Positions 18,941 to 30,139 of a stretch of DNA of 40,254 bases are shown here, in pieces. A program made the translations under genes and the position numbers. The first letter of the stretch is position 1, and each line of letters opens with the position of its first letter. Origin of the DNA: Gammaproteobacteria bacterium (GTDB lineage Bacteria > Pseudomonadota > Gammaproteobacteria > JACCXJ01); the NCBI GenBank assembly GCA_013697045.1, contig JACCXJ010000283.1, positions 1-40,254 on the forward strand. Reading direction: 5' to 3'. A model generated the notes under the pieces. It was not told where the DNA came from. It worked only from the letters and a program-made list of their open reading frames with translations, and did no database searches.

Positions 18941-19635
18941 TCCTGGTCCTGCGAACGCAGGTACAGGGCGGCACGCGCCAGATCCTCGGGGCGCGTGATC
19001 TTGATGTTGCCGGCATGTCCCTCGATCAGCCGGGGCGCGAGGCCCATCCGTTCCATCGCCTGCGACTCGTCCGTGACCACGCCGCCGCCCGCTGCCACCT
19101 GCTCCAATGCCGCGATCAAGGCGCCGAGCCGAAACATCTGCGGCGTCTGCGCCTGCCACAGCCCATCGCGCGCTACGGTGCCGAGCACTTCACTCGCGGG
19201 CCCCGCGCGCTTTAGGGTGTCTCCTACCGGCACGGCCAGGAGACCGCCGACCGGATGGTCCCATAGCGCCCCGATCAGGCGATCGAGGTCCGCTCGCCTG
19301 AGGCACGGCCGCGCGGCGTCATGTACCAATACCCAGTCATCCCCATCGCCGTGGATGGCGAGCACGCTGAGCGCCGCGAGCACCGAGTCGGAGCGCAGGG
19401 CGCCACCGCTCGTGACCCAGAGGGGCGCACGGCAGCGGACCTCCATCCTCTGCCAGTAGGGATCGCCGGGGGCCAGGGCCACCGCCACCCCGCTTACCTT
19501 GGGGTGATCGCCGAGCCGCCTGAGACCGTGCGCGAGGACCGGGACCCCGCACAGGGGAAGGTATTGTTTCGGGACATCGGCACCCATGCGTGCGCCGACG
19601 CCCGCGGCCGGGATCGCCGCCCACACCCTGCGCAT
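18937..19635 (-). CDS. ispD: 2-C-methyl-D-erythritol 4-phosphate cytidylyltransferase
   Basis: AAIPAAGVGARMGADVPKQYLPL ... VLVHDAARPCL; overlaps ispF start by ATGA. Confidence 0.95.
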   Translation of the reverse strand: MRRVWAAIPAAGVGARMGADVPKQYLPLCGVPVLAHGLRRLGDHPKVSGVAVALAPGDPYWQRMEVRCRAPLWVTSGGALRSDSVLAALSVLAIHGDGDDWVLVHDAARPCLRRADLDRLIGALWDHPVGGLLAVPVGDTLKRAGPASEVLGTVARDGLWQAQTPQMFRLGALIAALEQVAAGGGVVTDESQAMERMGLAPRLIEGHAGNIKITRPEDLARAALYLRSQDQE

Positions 19636-21505
<1,870 letters not shown>

Positions 21506-21615
21506 CTAGGGTGAGGGGATCAAAAAAACCGCGATTCGTGACCGTGCAGCGTATATCATAACGACAGGCCCGGATCCGCCGCAACGCCGGGCCTCACACG
21601 CTCGCGCGCATCCGG

Positions 21616-22524
21616 TCAGGACGGAGGCTCGTCGCTGATCTGCTCCGGAGCGCGCACCACGATCTCCGGTTTGCCGTCGAAGAGCTTGAGCGTACCGTGA
21701 ACGTAGGCGTAGCTGCGCCGCGGGTGGTCGGGTTCGTCGGCGATGTAGCGATTGTCGAATAGGCGCAGGATCGCCTGTCCGGCGTCGGAGTCGGCATCCG
21801 GCACGAACAGCTGAAACGGCTGCTGCAAGGAACCTATGGTCACGACCACGTGCCGGCCGCCGACCCGATGGTATTCCCGCAACTCCGTGAAGACGATCGC
21901 CCCGGTGTCATGGGACGCGAGCATCAAAAGGCGCTCGTAATCGAGGCGCGAGTTGAACAAGAGCGGATCGCCGATACGGGCCTCACGATAGGCCGCAATC
22001 GCCTGCGCGCGCAGGTGCCACCAAACTCCCAGGAGCGCATAGTTCCGCGCCTCGGCCCCGTTCACCGCGAGCTGGTCCCAGACCCCGCGATGGGCCGCTT
22101 GGGCCTCCTGCTCCGCGGCGGTATAGCGCGCGTGGTGGTCGGGAAACTCGGCATAACCGTACTTCACGAAATACGGGCTGTAGCCCGCTCGGATCATGTG
22201 CTCCTGGAAATCGAGCCCGGCCGCGTGCACGAAGCCGAGCACCCTGCCGAAGTTGTCCCGATGCTTTTCCCAGCATTCTGCGAGGGGCTCGGTACCCGGA
22301 AACTCCAAGGTCACGGCCACGTCGTTCGGGAGGAGACGCTGGGCCTCGGCCTTCGCCGCCCGCCCCCAGGGCGTTTGGGGCTTGGTTCGACTCCCGGAAT
22401 TCGATTCCTCGGTATCGAGCGCCAGGTTCCGGATGCTCACCTCCCGCCCGTCCGCGCGGATCCGCGCCGTATCCCCATCGACCGCACGTACCACCGTACC
22501 TTCCACCGTAGTGCCAAAGAACAT
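21616..22524 (-). CDS. thermonuclease (SNase-like) family protein
   Basis: VEGTVVRAVDGDTARIRADGREVSIRNLALDTEES...WGRAAKAEAQRLLP...NFGRVLGFVHAAGLDFQEHMIRAGYSPYFVKYG...HRGVW; extra about 120-aa C-terminal region. Confidence 0.8.
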   Translation of the reverse strand: MFFGTTVEGTVVRAVDGDTARIRADGREVSIRNLALDTEESNSGSRTKPQTPWGRAAKAEAQRLLPNDVAVTLEFPGTEPLAECWEKHRDNFGRVLGFVHAAGLDFQEHMIRAGYSPYFVKYGYAEFPDHHARYTAAEQEAQAAHRGVWDQLAVNGAEARNYALLGVWWHLRAQAIAAYREARIGDPLLFNSRLDYERLLMLASHDTGAIVFTELREYHRVGGRHVVVTIGSLQQPFQLFVPDADSDAGQAILRLFDNRYIADEPDHPRRSYAYVHGTLKLFDGKPEIVVRAPEQISDEPPS

Positions 22525-23009
22525 ACGCTCTACCTCCTCGCATCAATGTTTGCCGGCGCATTACGCACCGCACGCTGTCGCCATCGCAATCGTCGCAGGG
22601 CGTTGCACGGCGCGTACACCGAGACCCGTCGGACGACTCCGCCACCCGGTTACCGGGGCGGCCAGTCTCCAGTCCGCCCGTAGTGGAGGGTATCCGGGCC
22701 CCGTTACCCGAATGTTACCCCTCGGGCGATCGGCGATCAGTGACTTATTCACATCTCGCGGCCCAACCGACCCGGCGGCGTCCTATGGACGCCACGCCCG
22801 GTCGTTCAGGCTAAAACCCGGTTCCGGCAACGTTCCGAGGCGCCGTCGCCGGGATCCGGCCGGGCCGCCTTCCGGCCTAGCAGTCGGCCTTGATGCACCG
22901 GACGCTGGGCCCGTGACCTGACTCGCCTGATGTGCGGGGAGGTGCCGGTATGAACCGCCAGGCATCGTTGGTATTATTGAATCCCTTGCTCGGTATCGCC
23001 CATCCCATC

Positions 23010-23258
23010 ATGGCTACCCTCACGCTCAAGATCCCCGACGCGCTCGATGCGGCACTGGAGGCGGCGAGTACTCGCCGCCACATCTCAAAATCTGCCGTGG
23101 TACGCGCCGCGTTGGAAGAGGCGCTGGCGCAAGAAGGAAAGGCGGCCGACGCAGCCGCCGTTTGGGTAGCGACCTGGCGTGGCTGCCTTTCCGGACCAGA
23201 GGAAGCCAGTCCAGATGATGAGCGCTTGAGGCACATCCTGAATAAACATCTGCGCTGA
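23010..23258 (+). CDS. RHH/CopG-type antitoxin
   Basis: MATLTLKIPDALDAALEAASTRRHISKSAVVRAALEEALAQEG, ribbon-helix-helix pattern. Confidence 0.8.
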   Translation: MATLTLKIPDALDAALEAASTRRHISKSAVVRAALEEALAQEGKAADAAAVWVATWRGCLSGPEEASPDDERLRHILNKHLR

Positions 23259-23265
23259 TCAGAGC

Positions 23266-23343
23266 ATGCGTCTGCTGCTGGATATCAATGTATTGTTGGA
23301 CCTGGCCTTTCGACGCTCCGGCGAACCCGCATCCGCCACATGA
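23266..23343 (+). pseudogene. truncated PIN-domain (VapC-like) toxin, N-terminal remnant
   Basis: MRLLLDINVLLDLAFRRSGEPASAT* directly after the antitoxin; typical PIN N-terminus, stops after 25 aa. Confidence 0.7.
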
Positions 23344-23418
23344 CATCCCGTTCGCCCTGAGTGACGCGCGGTGCCTGGGGCGAACGAATTGCTGATATAC
23401 GCCCGACGACGCAGACAA

Positions 23419-26400
23419 TCACCGCATCCAATACCGGAACACACGAGCAGCCACCATGTCCAATGTGGGCTGCCACGCGTCGCGGCAAAACCGCCGGATC
23501 TCTCGCAATAGCTCGTGCTCAGGCGAGAGCTGGGGCGGCGACTCCACCCGACCCACGGCGAGATCGTATTCGCGGTGAAGCAGCTTGTACTCCTCGCGCT
23601 TCTGCTCGGGGACGATCAGCGGTGGAAAGCCCGCCATGAGCAAGGGCAAGTTCGCGAGCAGGCGCGCCATACGGCCATTGCCGTCGAAGAAGGGGTGGAC
23701 CCGCACGAAGCCGACGTGCAGCTCGACGAAGGCGTCCAACGCCGCGCTAGCATCGTCCGGCGGATCACACAACCAGTGGTTGAGCCGATGTAGCCAGCCC
23801 TCCATCAACGTCGATACCTGGGCGGGATCGGCAAATTCGATGTCTACGATGCGGCCGTCTCGGGTCTTGCCAGCGACACGGTTCTTCTCGACCTTCCATG
23901 CGCCGATCGGTTGCATGATATCGAAGATCGCCTCCATGAGGACCGCGCGGTGCAAGTCAAATAGATCGTCGAACCTCAGAGCGCTTCTTTCCGACCACGA
24001 GTAAACCAGTTCCAGGGCACGTTTGTGTCCGATGACCTCGTGATGGTCTTTCAAGGGCTTGCCCCTGATCGTGAGGCCGTGCTCGATGACCGCCTTCGTT
24101 TCCCCCAGGGTCAGGGTGTTCCCTTCGATGGCGGTCGAATCATGGGTCCATTGAACGATAAGTTCCTGAAGGAGCGTCCCCCGTTCGGATTGAGGTAGGT
24201 GGCGCCAGTAGCGGGCCGCCCGCCTCTTGATCTCTCGTTCTACGTAGGGATACTCGATGCGGTCTTCACGATCACGGCACCACGCCGCGCCCAGCTCGAG
24301 TAGCTCTCGTAGCTTTGCATCGTTCGGGGGGCTCTTGAGGAGCGCCTCCCAGACATGGCTCCACTCGGGGCGGTCCTCGCGGCCTTCGAGCCACGCGCAC
24401 CCCTGGGCTTGGAGGGCAGCATCGCCGGGGGTGAGAGCGAGGAGCGCCCGCCAGACATCGTTCCACTTAGGGCGGTCCTCGCGGCCTTCGAGCCACGCCC
24501 GCCCCTGGGCTTGGAGCGCGGCATCGCCGGGGGTGAGGGCGAGGAGCGTCCGCCAGACATAGTTCCACTCGGGACGGTCCTCGCGGCCTTCGAGCCACGC
24601 GCGCCCCTGTGCTTGGAGGGCCGCATCGCCCGGGGTGAGGGCGAGGACCGCCTGCCAGACGAAGGCCCACTCGGGGCGGTCCTCGCGGCCTTCGAGCCAC
24701 GCGCGCCCCTGGGCTTGGAGGGTCTCATCGGGAGTGAGGGCAAGGAGCGCTTTCCAGACATGGCTCCACTCGGGGCGGTCCGCGCGGCCTTCGAGCCACG
24801 CGCACCCCTGGGCTTGGAGCGCGGCATCGCCGGGGGTGAGGGCGAGGAGCGCCTCCCAGACATGGCTCCACTCGGGTCGGTCCTCGCGGCCTTCAAGCCA
24901 CACGCGCCCCTGGGCTCGGAGGGTCTCATCGGGGCTGAGAGCGAGGAGCGCCCGCCAGACATGGCTCCACTCGGGGCGGTCCTCGCGCCCCTGGAGCCAT
25001 GTCAGCGCGACGGGGAATAGGTCCCGCCGGATCGAGTCGCGCGGGCCGACCATGAATCGGCACAGATTGCTAAATGCGAAAGGCGAACCGGGTTCCTCAG
25101 GGGATTCACGGAAGATGCTAACCAAGAACGCCACATCGACTATGCCGCGCAGTTTCGCGAGACGCTTCGCGCCATCGAAATGAATCTTGGGGTTTCTGGA
25201 TTTACAGAGTCGGACAAGCAAGAGCTTGGCGGCCTCGTAGTCCGTGAGGTCCAGTCGTTTGACTTTGTCCCACACCCGGACGTCCGCGCCTGTGGCCGGG
25301 CCGTGTCTGAGGGCCTGTCTCGCGTTCTCAAGCATCCAGGCGGCCCGTTCACCGGAGTCGATCAATGGCTGAAAGACGCGGTTCCAGGTCGCGTGTTGGA
25401 CATGCTGTTGCAGCCAATTCTGAGCGAGGTCGACGAGCTTGGCACGCTCGTACTTATCTTTCCAAAGGATCTGCCAGAGGTAGTTCCAAGGGGCTAGATC
25501 GAGGTGCTGCTCCAGCCAACCGACGGCCTGTCGGCAAACGCCGGCCTTTCGATCCGGCGGCAGGACATCCCATGCGGTCTCCAGGAGTAGCGCCCATCCT
25601 TCCGCATTGACGTCTCGGGAACCCATCCAGCCCAGGATCCGGTCGGGCCGGACAATTTTCGGGACCGCCTCGGGCCGCCGCTTGGTGATGGCGCTCTTGC
25701 ACGCCAGGAGGAGCCCGATCTCGAGATGGGGCGGTTTGTCTTCGATCAGGACCTCCCAAATCTTCTCCAGCGCGTCGATGGCGAACTGCTCCGGGATACG
25801 CTTGCCCCCCTTCTTGTCGCCTCCAAGCAAGCTTATCAAGCTGCGCGCGCGCTCTTGATCACCGACAACTGCCCTGAAATAGGCGGCGATGTCGAGCGCC
25901 CTGGCCTCTGCAGAGGCGCGCTCGGGACGGTAGATCTCGTAGAGCGTCCGGCCGATCGCCGCATGAAACGAGACCGAAAGCCTGCCGGCAGGGTCCTCAT
26001 TGAGCCATACGAGGCCCGCGTCCTTGAGCTCGCGCAGGGCGTCCTGCACGCCGCCGAAGAACGAGACTGGCGGCCGAATGCCCATGCGATTGACCGCGAG
26101 GGTCATGAGCATGATCTCGTAAATGCCCAGAGCTTGAAGTCTCTGCTTGAGTCGGGCAGCGAATTCCTCCACGGAAGCGAAGCCCTGGCGGGCGCGATCC
26201 AGGGTGAAAGCCGCCACGACGAAATTCGCTTGTGTCGGCCGCCGAAGGTCGGTGCCGCCGGTTCGGGCACAGAACCACTGAAAATACTCGCCCTGCTCCG
26301 CCTCGGTGAGGAGCGGGACATCGACCCTTTGGACGGACAAGACACCATGGCCATGAGCCATCTCGACGAACGCCTCGCGGCTCTCGTCCGGCCCACAGGC

Positions 26401-27537
26401 GAGCAGCGTGATGTTAGGGGCCCTATGCGCCTGCCGGTTGATTTCCCGCCAAAGCTCCGGCCGACGCTCATCGGGCGCATAGAGGTCATCGGCGACGATG
26501 AGCGCTCGTCCGCTCCCGACCTGCTCGATGGCCCTGGGGAGATCCTCGGCAAAATGCTCCAGGTAGATGACGGGGAGATCAAGATCGCAGACCACCTCCC
26601 GCAAGCTTTGCAGCAGCAAGGCGCTCTTGCCGACGCCCGAGCCGCCGGAGATCCACACGACCGGGACCTTTCTGCCGCCATCCCGGCGTGAAGAATCCAG
26701 CGGGATCGCTTGTTCAATCACCTCCAGGATCGGCCGGACCCGGTCGGTTCGTTCCAGGAAACAGCCTTCACGCAGATCCGCCAGGCGCGGGCGTTGGCCG
26801 ATCAGGATCCGGTTCGAAGGCGTGTCCGCCGGTTCGAAGTCCCGCGGGCCGAGCAGGGTACCGACGATCGGGCCGTGGACTGTTGCATGCTGAAGGTCTT
26901 GTACATGCTGAAGCTCTTGCAACAAGGCGTCGACGATCTCATCCGAGCCTCGATTCAGCCCCAGCAGGTGTTGCAGCTTGGCAATGCAGGCGTTGACGAA
27001 GTCGTAGGGACGAGGAACCGTCTTCCAGAGCTGGATCGCCAGCTCGATCCTCGGATCGCCCTCGACTTGGTACCCGTGAAACCTTTGACTCTCCCGGATC
27101 CGTTCCCAGCGTCGCGCTTCATCGTCTGCGAGGCCGAGCCTAGCGGGATCCCATGCCTCGTCTAGGCCTACCGCCCTTCGACTACAGATGACGCGAAAAC
27201 AGACTCGGGCGCGAAACGCGGGATAGTCTCGCTCTAGGAAACGGTCGATCTCCAGGAATTCGGCAACCGCGCTCTTCTGCGATTTTCTGGTTAGGGTGCG
27301 CTTGATCTGGGTAAGATAGACGAGGTCTCCATCAAACTCGGCCAGATCGCTCAGGCCATCGAACGCAAGCGTTGCAGTGCTACCCTCGTCAACCACCCGG
27401 CCAAAAAAGGCCTTTAAGGATAAGGCGAGCTGGTAACTGAATCCGGCCAAGGCGTGTCGCCCGCCGGCGGCGCGCTTCGGTGAAGCGTCCGACCACGCTC
27501 TTTCGAGCGTCAGCAATGAGACCGGGGGAGAAGTCAC
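23419..27537 (-). CDS. 1372-aa fusion: DUF4297/PD-(D/E)XK-like nuclease domain, STAND NTPase, 33-34 aa repeats, C-terminal Fic domain
   Basis: N-term ALAGFSYQLALSLKAFF...LAEFDGDLVYLTQIKRTL; Walker A WISGGSGVGKSALLLQSL (26620-26646); repeat WLEGREDRPEWSHVWEALLALTPGDAALQAQGCA; Fic motif HPFFDGNGRMAR (HPFFDGNGR at 23671-23697) with upstream inhibitory-type STAIEGN. Confidence 0.85.
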   Translation of the reverse strand: MTSPPVSLLTLERAWSDASPKRAAGGRHALAGFSYQLALSLKAFFGRVVDEGSTATLAFDGLSDLAEFDGDLVYLTQIKRTLTRKSQKSAVAEFLEIDRFLERDYPAFRARVCFRVICSRRAVGLDEAWDPARLGLADDEARRWERIRESQRFHGYQVEGDPRIELAIQLWKTVPRPYDFVNACIAKLQHLLGLNRGSDEIVDALLQELQHVQDLQHATVHGPIVGTLLGPRDFEPADTPSNRILIGQRPRLADLREGCFLERTDRVRPILEVIEQAIPLDSSRRDGGRKVPVVWISGGSGVGKSALLLQSLREVVCDLDLPVIYLEHFAEDLPRAIEQVGSGRALIVADDLYAPDERRPELWREINRQAHRAPNITLLACGPDESREAFVEMAHGHGVLSVQRVDVPLLTEAEQGEYFQWFCARTGGTDLRRPTQANFVVAAFTLDRARQGFASVEEFAARLKQRLQALGIYEIMLMTLAVNRMGIRPPVSFFGGVQDALRELKDAGLVWLNEDPAGRLSVSFHAAIGRTLYEIYRPERASAEARALDIAAYFRAVVGDQERARSLISLLGGDKKGGKRIPEQFAIDALEKIWEVLIEDKPPHLEIGLLLACKSAITKRRPEAVPKIVRPDRILGWMGSRDVNAEGWALLLETAWDVLPPDRKAGVCRQAVGWLEQHLDLAPWNYLWQILWKDKYERAKLVDLAQNWLQQHVQHATWNRVFQPLIDSGERAAWMLENARQALRHGPATGADVRVWDKVKRLDLTDYEAAKLLLVRLCKSRNPKIHFDGAKRLAKLRGIVDVAFLVSIFRESPEEPGSPFAFSNLCRFMVGPRDSIRRDLFPVALTWLQGREDRPEWSHVWRALLALSPDETLRAQGRVWLEGREDRPEWSHVWEALLALTPGDAALQAQGCAWLEGRADRPEWSHVWKALLALTPDETLQAQGRAWLEGREDRPEWAFVWQAVLALTPGDAALQAQGRAWLEGREDRPEWNYVWRTLLALTPGDAALQAQGRAWLEGREDRPKWNDVWRALLALTPGDAALQAQGCAWLEGREDRPEWSHVWEALLKSPPNDAKLRELLELGAAWCRDREDRIEYPYVEREIKRRAARYWRHLPQSERGTLLQELIVQWTHDSTAIEGNTLTLGETKAVIEHGLTIRGKPLKDHHEVIGHKRALELVYSWSERSALRFDDLFDLHRAVLMEAIFDIMQPIGAWKVEKNRVAGKTRDGRIVDIEFADPAQVSTLMEGWLHRLNHWLCDPPDDASAALDAFVELHVGFVRVHPFFDGNGRMARLLANLPLLMAGFPPLIVPEQKREEYKLLHREYDLAVGRVESPPQLSPEHELLREIRRFCRDAWQPTLDMVAARVFRYWMR
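24337..24999 (-). repeat. tandem DNA repeat, about 99/102-bp units, coding for 33-34 aa repeats
   Basis: About seven near-identical WLEGREDRPEW... units, the last partial. Confidence 0.92.
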
Positions 27538-27756
27538 CTATGCTGTGCTCCGAAAGGCGCGAGTCTAAAGCGCTTATCGCAGCGCTCTTAGAGCCCGCGA
27601 GGAGTATCCGTTGCTATCGTTTAGCGTTCGGAAGGACACGGTAGTCACTCGCGCCTGGCCAGCGTATACCCGCTATTGTGACGGTCACGGTGGGGAGGAT
27701 CAACGAGAGGGGCCGGGGCCCTCGCGCGCGGGCGTAACGGCTATCTCGCCATACGC

Positions 27757-30024
27757 TCAGACCCGTGACAGCAACCAGCAGCGGTGCACGCGCGGGTTGC
27801 GGGCGAAGTCCGTGGGGATGGTCGCGCGCGTGAGGTCTTCTATCCGCAACCCGAGCGCCGCGATGGCCGGCTCGTCGAGCTTCATGTGGCGGCGGTTGGT
27901 GGAGAAGATCATCACCCCGTCCGGCGCGAGCAGGCGGGCGGCGGATCGGATCAACGTGACGTGGTCGCGCTCCACGTCGAAGGTCTCGCGCATGCGCTTG
28001 GAGTTCGAGAAGGTCGGCGGATCGGTGAAGATCAAACCATAGCGCTCGTCCGCGGGCAACGTGCGCGTTGTTTCCTCTAGCCAAGCGAGACAATCGGCCT
28101 GTACCAGCGCGTGTTCCGGCCCGGTGATACCGTTGCGGTCGAGGTTGCGGCGCGCCCAGTCCAGATAGGTGCGGGACAGATCCACGGTCGTGGTGCTCGA
28201 GGCCCCGCCGAGCGCGGCATAGACCGTGGCGGTGCCCGTATAGCCGAAGAGATTCAAAAATCTCCGCCCGCGGGCCAGCTCACCGATCAGTGCCCGGGTC
28301 GGGCGGTGGTCCAGGAATAGGCCGGTGTCGAGGTAATCGGTGAGGTTCACGAGGAAGCGGCAGCCGTTTTCCCGGACCTCGTGCAACTCGCCGCCGGCGG
28401 CCAGCTTCCGGTATTGCTCGGCACCCCGCTGGCGGCGGCGCTTTCTCACGTAGAGGTGTGCCGCGGGTATCTTGCAGAGCCTGATAATCACCGCCAGCGC
28501 GGTTTCCAGCCGACCCGCCGCGCGCGCCGCATCGATGTGGGGCGGGGCCTCGTGCTCTTGTACATAGACATAACGCCTCTCGCCCTGATAGAGATCGATG
28601 GCCAGGTTGAATTCCGGAAGATCCGCGTCGTAGATCCGATAGCAATCGACCCCCGCGCGCCTGGCCCAGCGCGCCAGCGACTTCATGTTCTTGGACAGCC
28701 GGTTGGCGAACATCTCGGCGCCCGCGGCGGCTCCCGTTCGTTCGGCCTTTGCGGGAGTCTCTTGCGGTCTCCGGTCGAGCGTGCCGCTGCCGGCGGCGTT
28801 CCCGACCGGGTCGGCAGCCATCGTTTCCGCCAAAGCCTCGCGTCCCGGTGGAGTCGCGATGGCGGCTTGCGGTGAGGACGGCACATGGAAGCAGTAGAGC
28901 CGGCAACGCAGCGTGCCGTTGTAGAGCACCTGCGTGCGCTCGGGCACGGCGCGCAGGCGGTGGGCGAGCCCTGCGTTCTGCGTGAAGACGGCCGCTTGCC
29001 AGCCCGGAAACCCCCGTTTGAGCGCGTCGCCCAGCGCCGCATACAGGCGCGGCAGATCGGGGTCCCGCCCGAGGCGCTCGCCATAGGGCGGGTTCGCCAC
29101 CACCAACCCTGGCAGGCGCGCCTGAGGTTGCAGATCGGCCAGAGCGCATCGCTCGATGCGGATCTTCTCCGCGAGGCGTGCGCGTACCACGTTGCTCAAG
29201 GCCCGTTGCACGGCCATCGGATCGCAGTCGGAGCCGAGAATGGCGTTGTCCCGCATCCCTTTGGCTCGCCGCGCGCGCGCCTCTTCCAGCAACTCGGCCC
29301 AAACGATCGGGTCGTGCCCGCGCCATTCGAGGAATCCGAAGTAAGGGCGCAAGAGACCCGGCGCGATGTCGAAGGCCATGAACGCCGCCTCGATAGGCAG
29401 GGTCCCGGACCCGCACAGTGGATCCGCGAACGGCGCGCCCGACTCGGCGAGCGCGGGCCAGCCGGCAGAGAGCAGGAGGGCCGCGGCCAGGTTCTCCTTG
29501 AGCGGCGCCGGGCCGCCTTCCTCCCGATAGCCGCGGCGGTGCAAGGCCTCGCCGGAGAGATCGATGCCGAGGCTCGCCTGATCGCGGTGCAGATACACAT
29601 GGACGCGCACATCCGGCCGCTCGCGATCGATGGAGGGGCGCTCGCCATGCCGTTCGCGGAGCTGGTCCACGATGGCGTCCTTGACCTTGAGCGCCCCGAA
29701 CTGGGAGTGGGTGATCGCCGAATCGACCGCCTCGAATCTCACCGCCAGCGTCCCCGCCGGCGCCAGATGCTCGTCCCAGTGGATGGCTCGCACCCCTTCG
29801 TACAGGGCCTCGGGCGTGGGCGCCGGGAAGCGCGTGAGGGGCCACAGGACACGGCTCGCGAGCCGGGACCACAGGCACGCGCGGTAGGCCGTGGCCAGGT
29901 CGCCTTCGAAGTACACCCCCGCGCGCCCGGGCCGCACCGAAGCCGCGCCGAGGGTAGTCAACTCGCTCGCGAGCAACCGTTCCATGCCCTTGGGTGTGGT
30001 GGCGAAGAGCGATGAGCGGAGCAT
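27757..30024 (-). CDS. rlmL: bifunctional 23S rRNA methyltransferase RlmK/RlmL
   Basis: 755 aa; THUMP-like N-term, DPLCGSGTLPIEAA, VANPPYGERLG, and C-term RlmK-like RFLNLFGYTGTATVYAALGGASSTTTVDLSRTYLDWARRNLDRNG, IFTDPPTFSNSKRM. Confidence 0.96.
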   Translation of the reverse strand: MLRSSLFATTPKGMERLLASELTTLGAASVRPGRAGVYFEGDLATAYRACLWSRLASRVLWPLTRFPAPTPEALYEGVRAIHWDEHLAPAGTLAVRFEAVDSAITHSQFGALKVKDAIVDQLRERHGERPSIDRERPDVRVHVYLHRDQASLGIDLSGEALHRRGYREEGGPAPLKENLAAALLLSAGWPALAESGAPFADPLCGSGTLPIEAAFMAFDIAPGLLRPYFGFLEWRGHDPIVWAELLEEARARRAKGMRDNAILGSDCDPMAVQRALSNVVRARLAEKIRIERCALADLQPQARLPGLVVANPPYGERLGRDPDLPRLYAALGDALKRGFPGWQAAVFTQNAGLAHRLRAVPERTQVLYNGTLRCRLYCFHVPSSPQAAIATPPGREALAETMAADPVGNAAGSGTLDRRPQETPAKAERTGAAAGAEMFANRLSKNMKSLARWARRAGVDCYRIYDADLPEFNLAIDLYQGERRYVYVQEHEAPPHIDAARAAGRLETALAVIIRLCKIPAAHLYVRKRRRQRGAEQYRKLAAGGELHEVRENGCRFLVNLTDYLDTGLFLDHRPTRALIGELARGRRFLNLFGYTGTATVYAALGGASSTTTVDLSRTYLDWARRNLDRNGITGPEHALVQADCLAWLEETTRTLPADERYGLIFTDPPTFSNSKRMRETFDVERDHVTLIRSAARLLAPDGVMIFSTNRRHMKLDEPAIAALGLRIEDLTRATIPTDFARNPRVHRCWLLSRV

Positions 30025-30139
30025 TCGCTAAGCGCGCCGCAAAGACCGCTCGGGCGTCACGTCTCCGACGTAGGGATGTAGCCCGCGAGCGCGGAGGGCG
30101 CGCGCGATGGCGCCTTCGACGGGCTTCTCGAAACTTCGG

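Noticed and set aside
24337-24999. Possible CRISPR array because of regular repeats
   Set aside because: Units are about 100 bp with no unique spacers and encode in-frame protein repeats.
24355-25020. 221-aa repetitive plus-strand ORF (LAAFEPRAPLGLEG...)
   Set aside because: Antisense translation of the repeat tract in the Fic-fusion gene; not an independent repeat protein.
25726-26691. 321-aa plus-strand ORF
   Set aside because: Antisense of the STAND region in the minus-strand fusion gene.
28280-29878. 532-aa minus-strand ORF overlapping rlmL in another frame
   Set aside because: Low-complexity Arg/Ala/Gly-rich; rlmL frame carries all family motifs.
28885-30015. 376-aa plus-strand ORF opposite rlmL
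   Set aside because: Antisense shadow of rlmL, no recognisable motifs.
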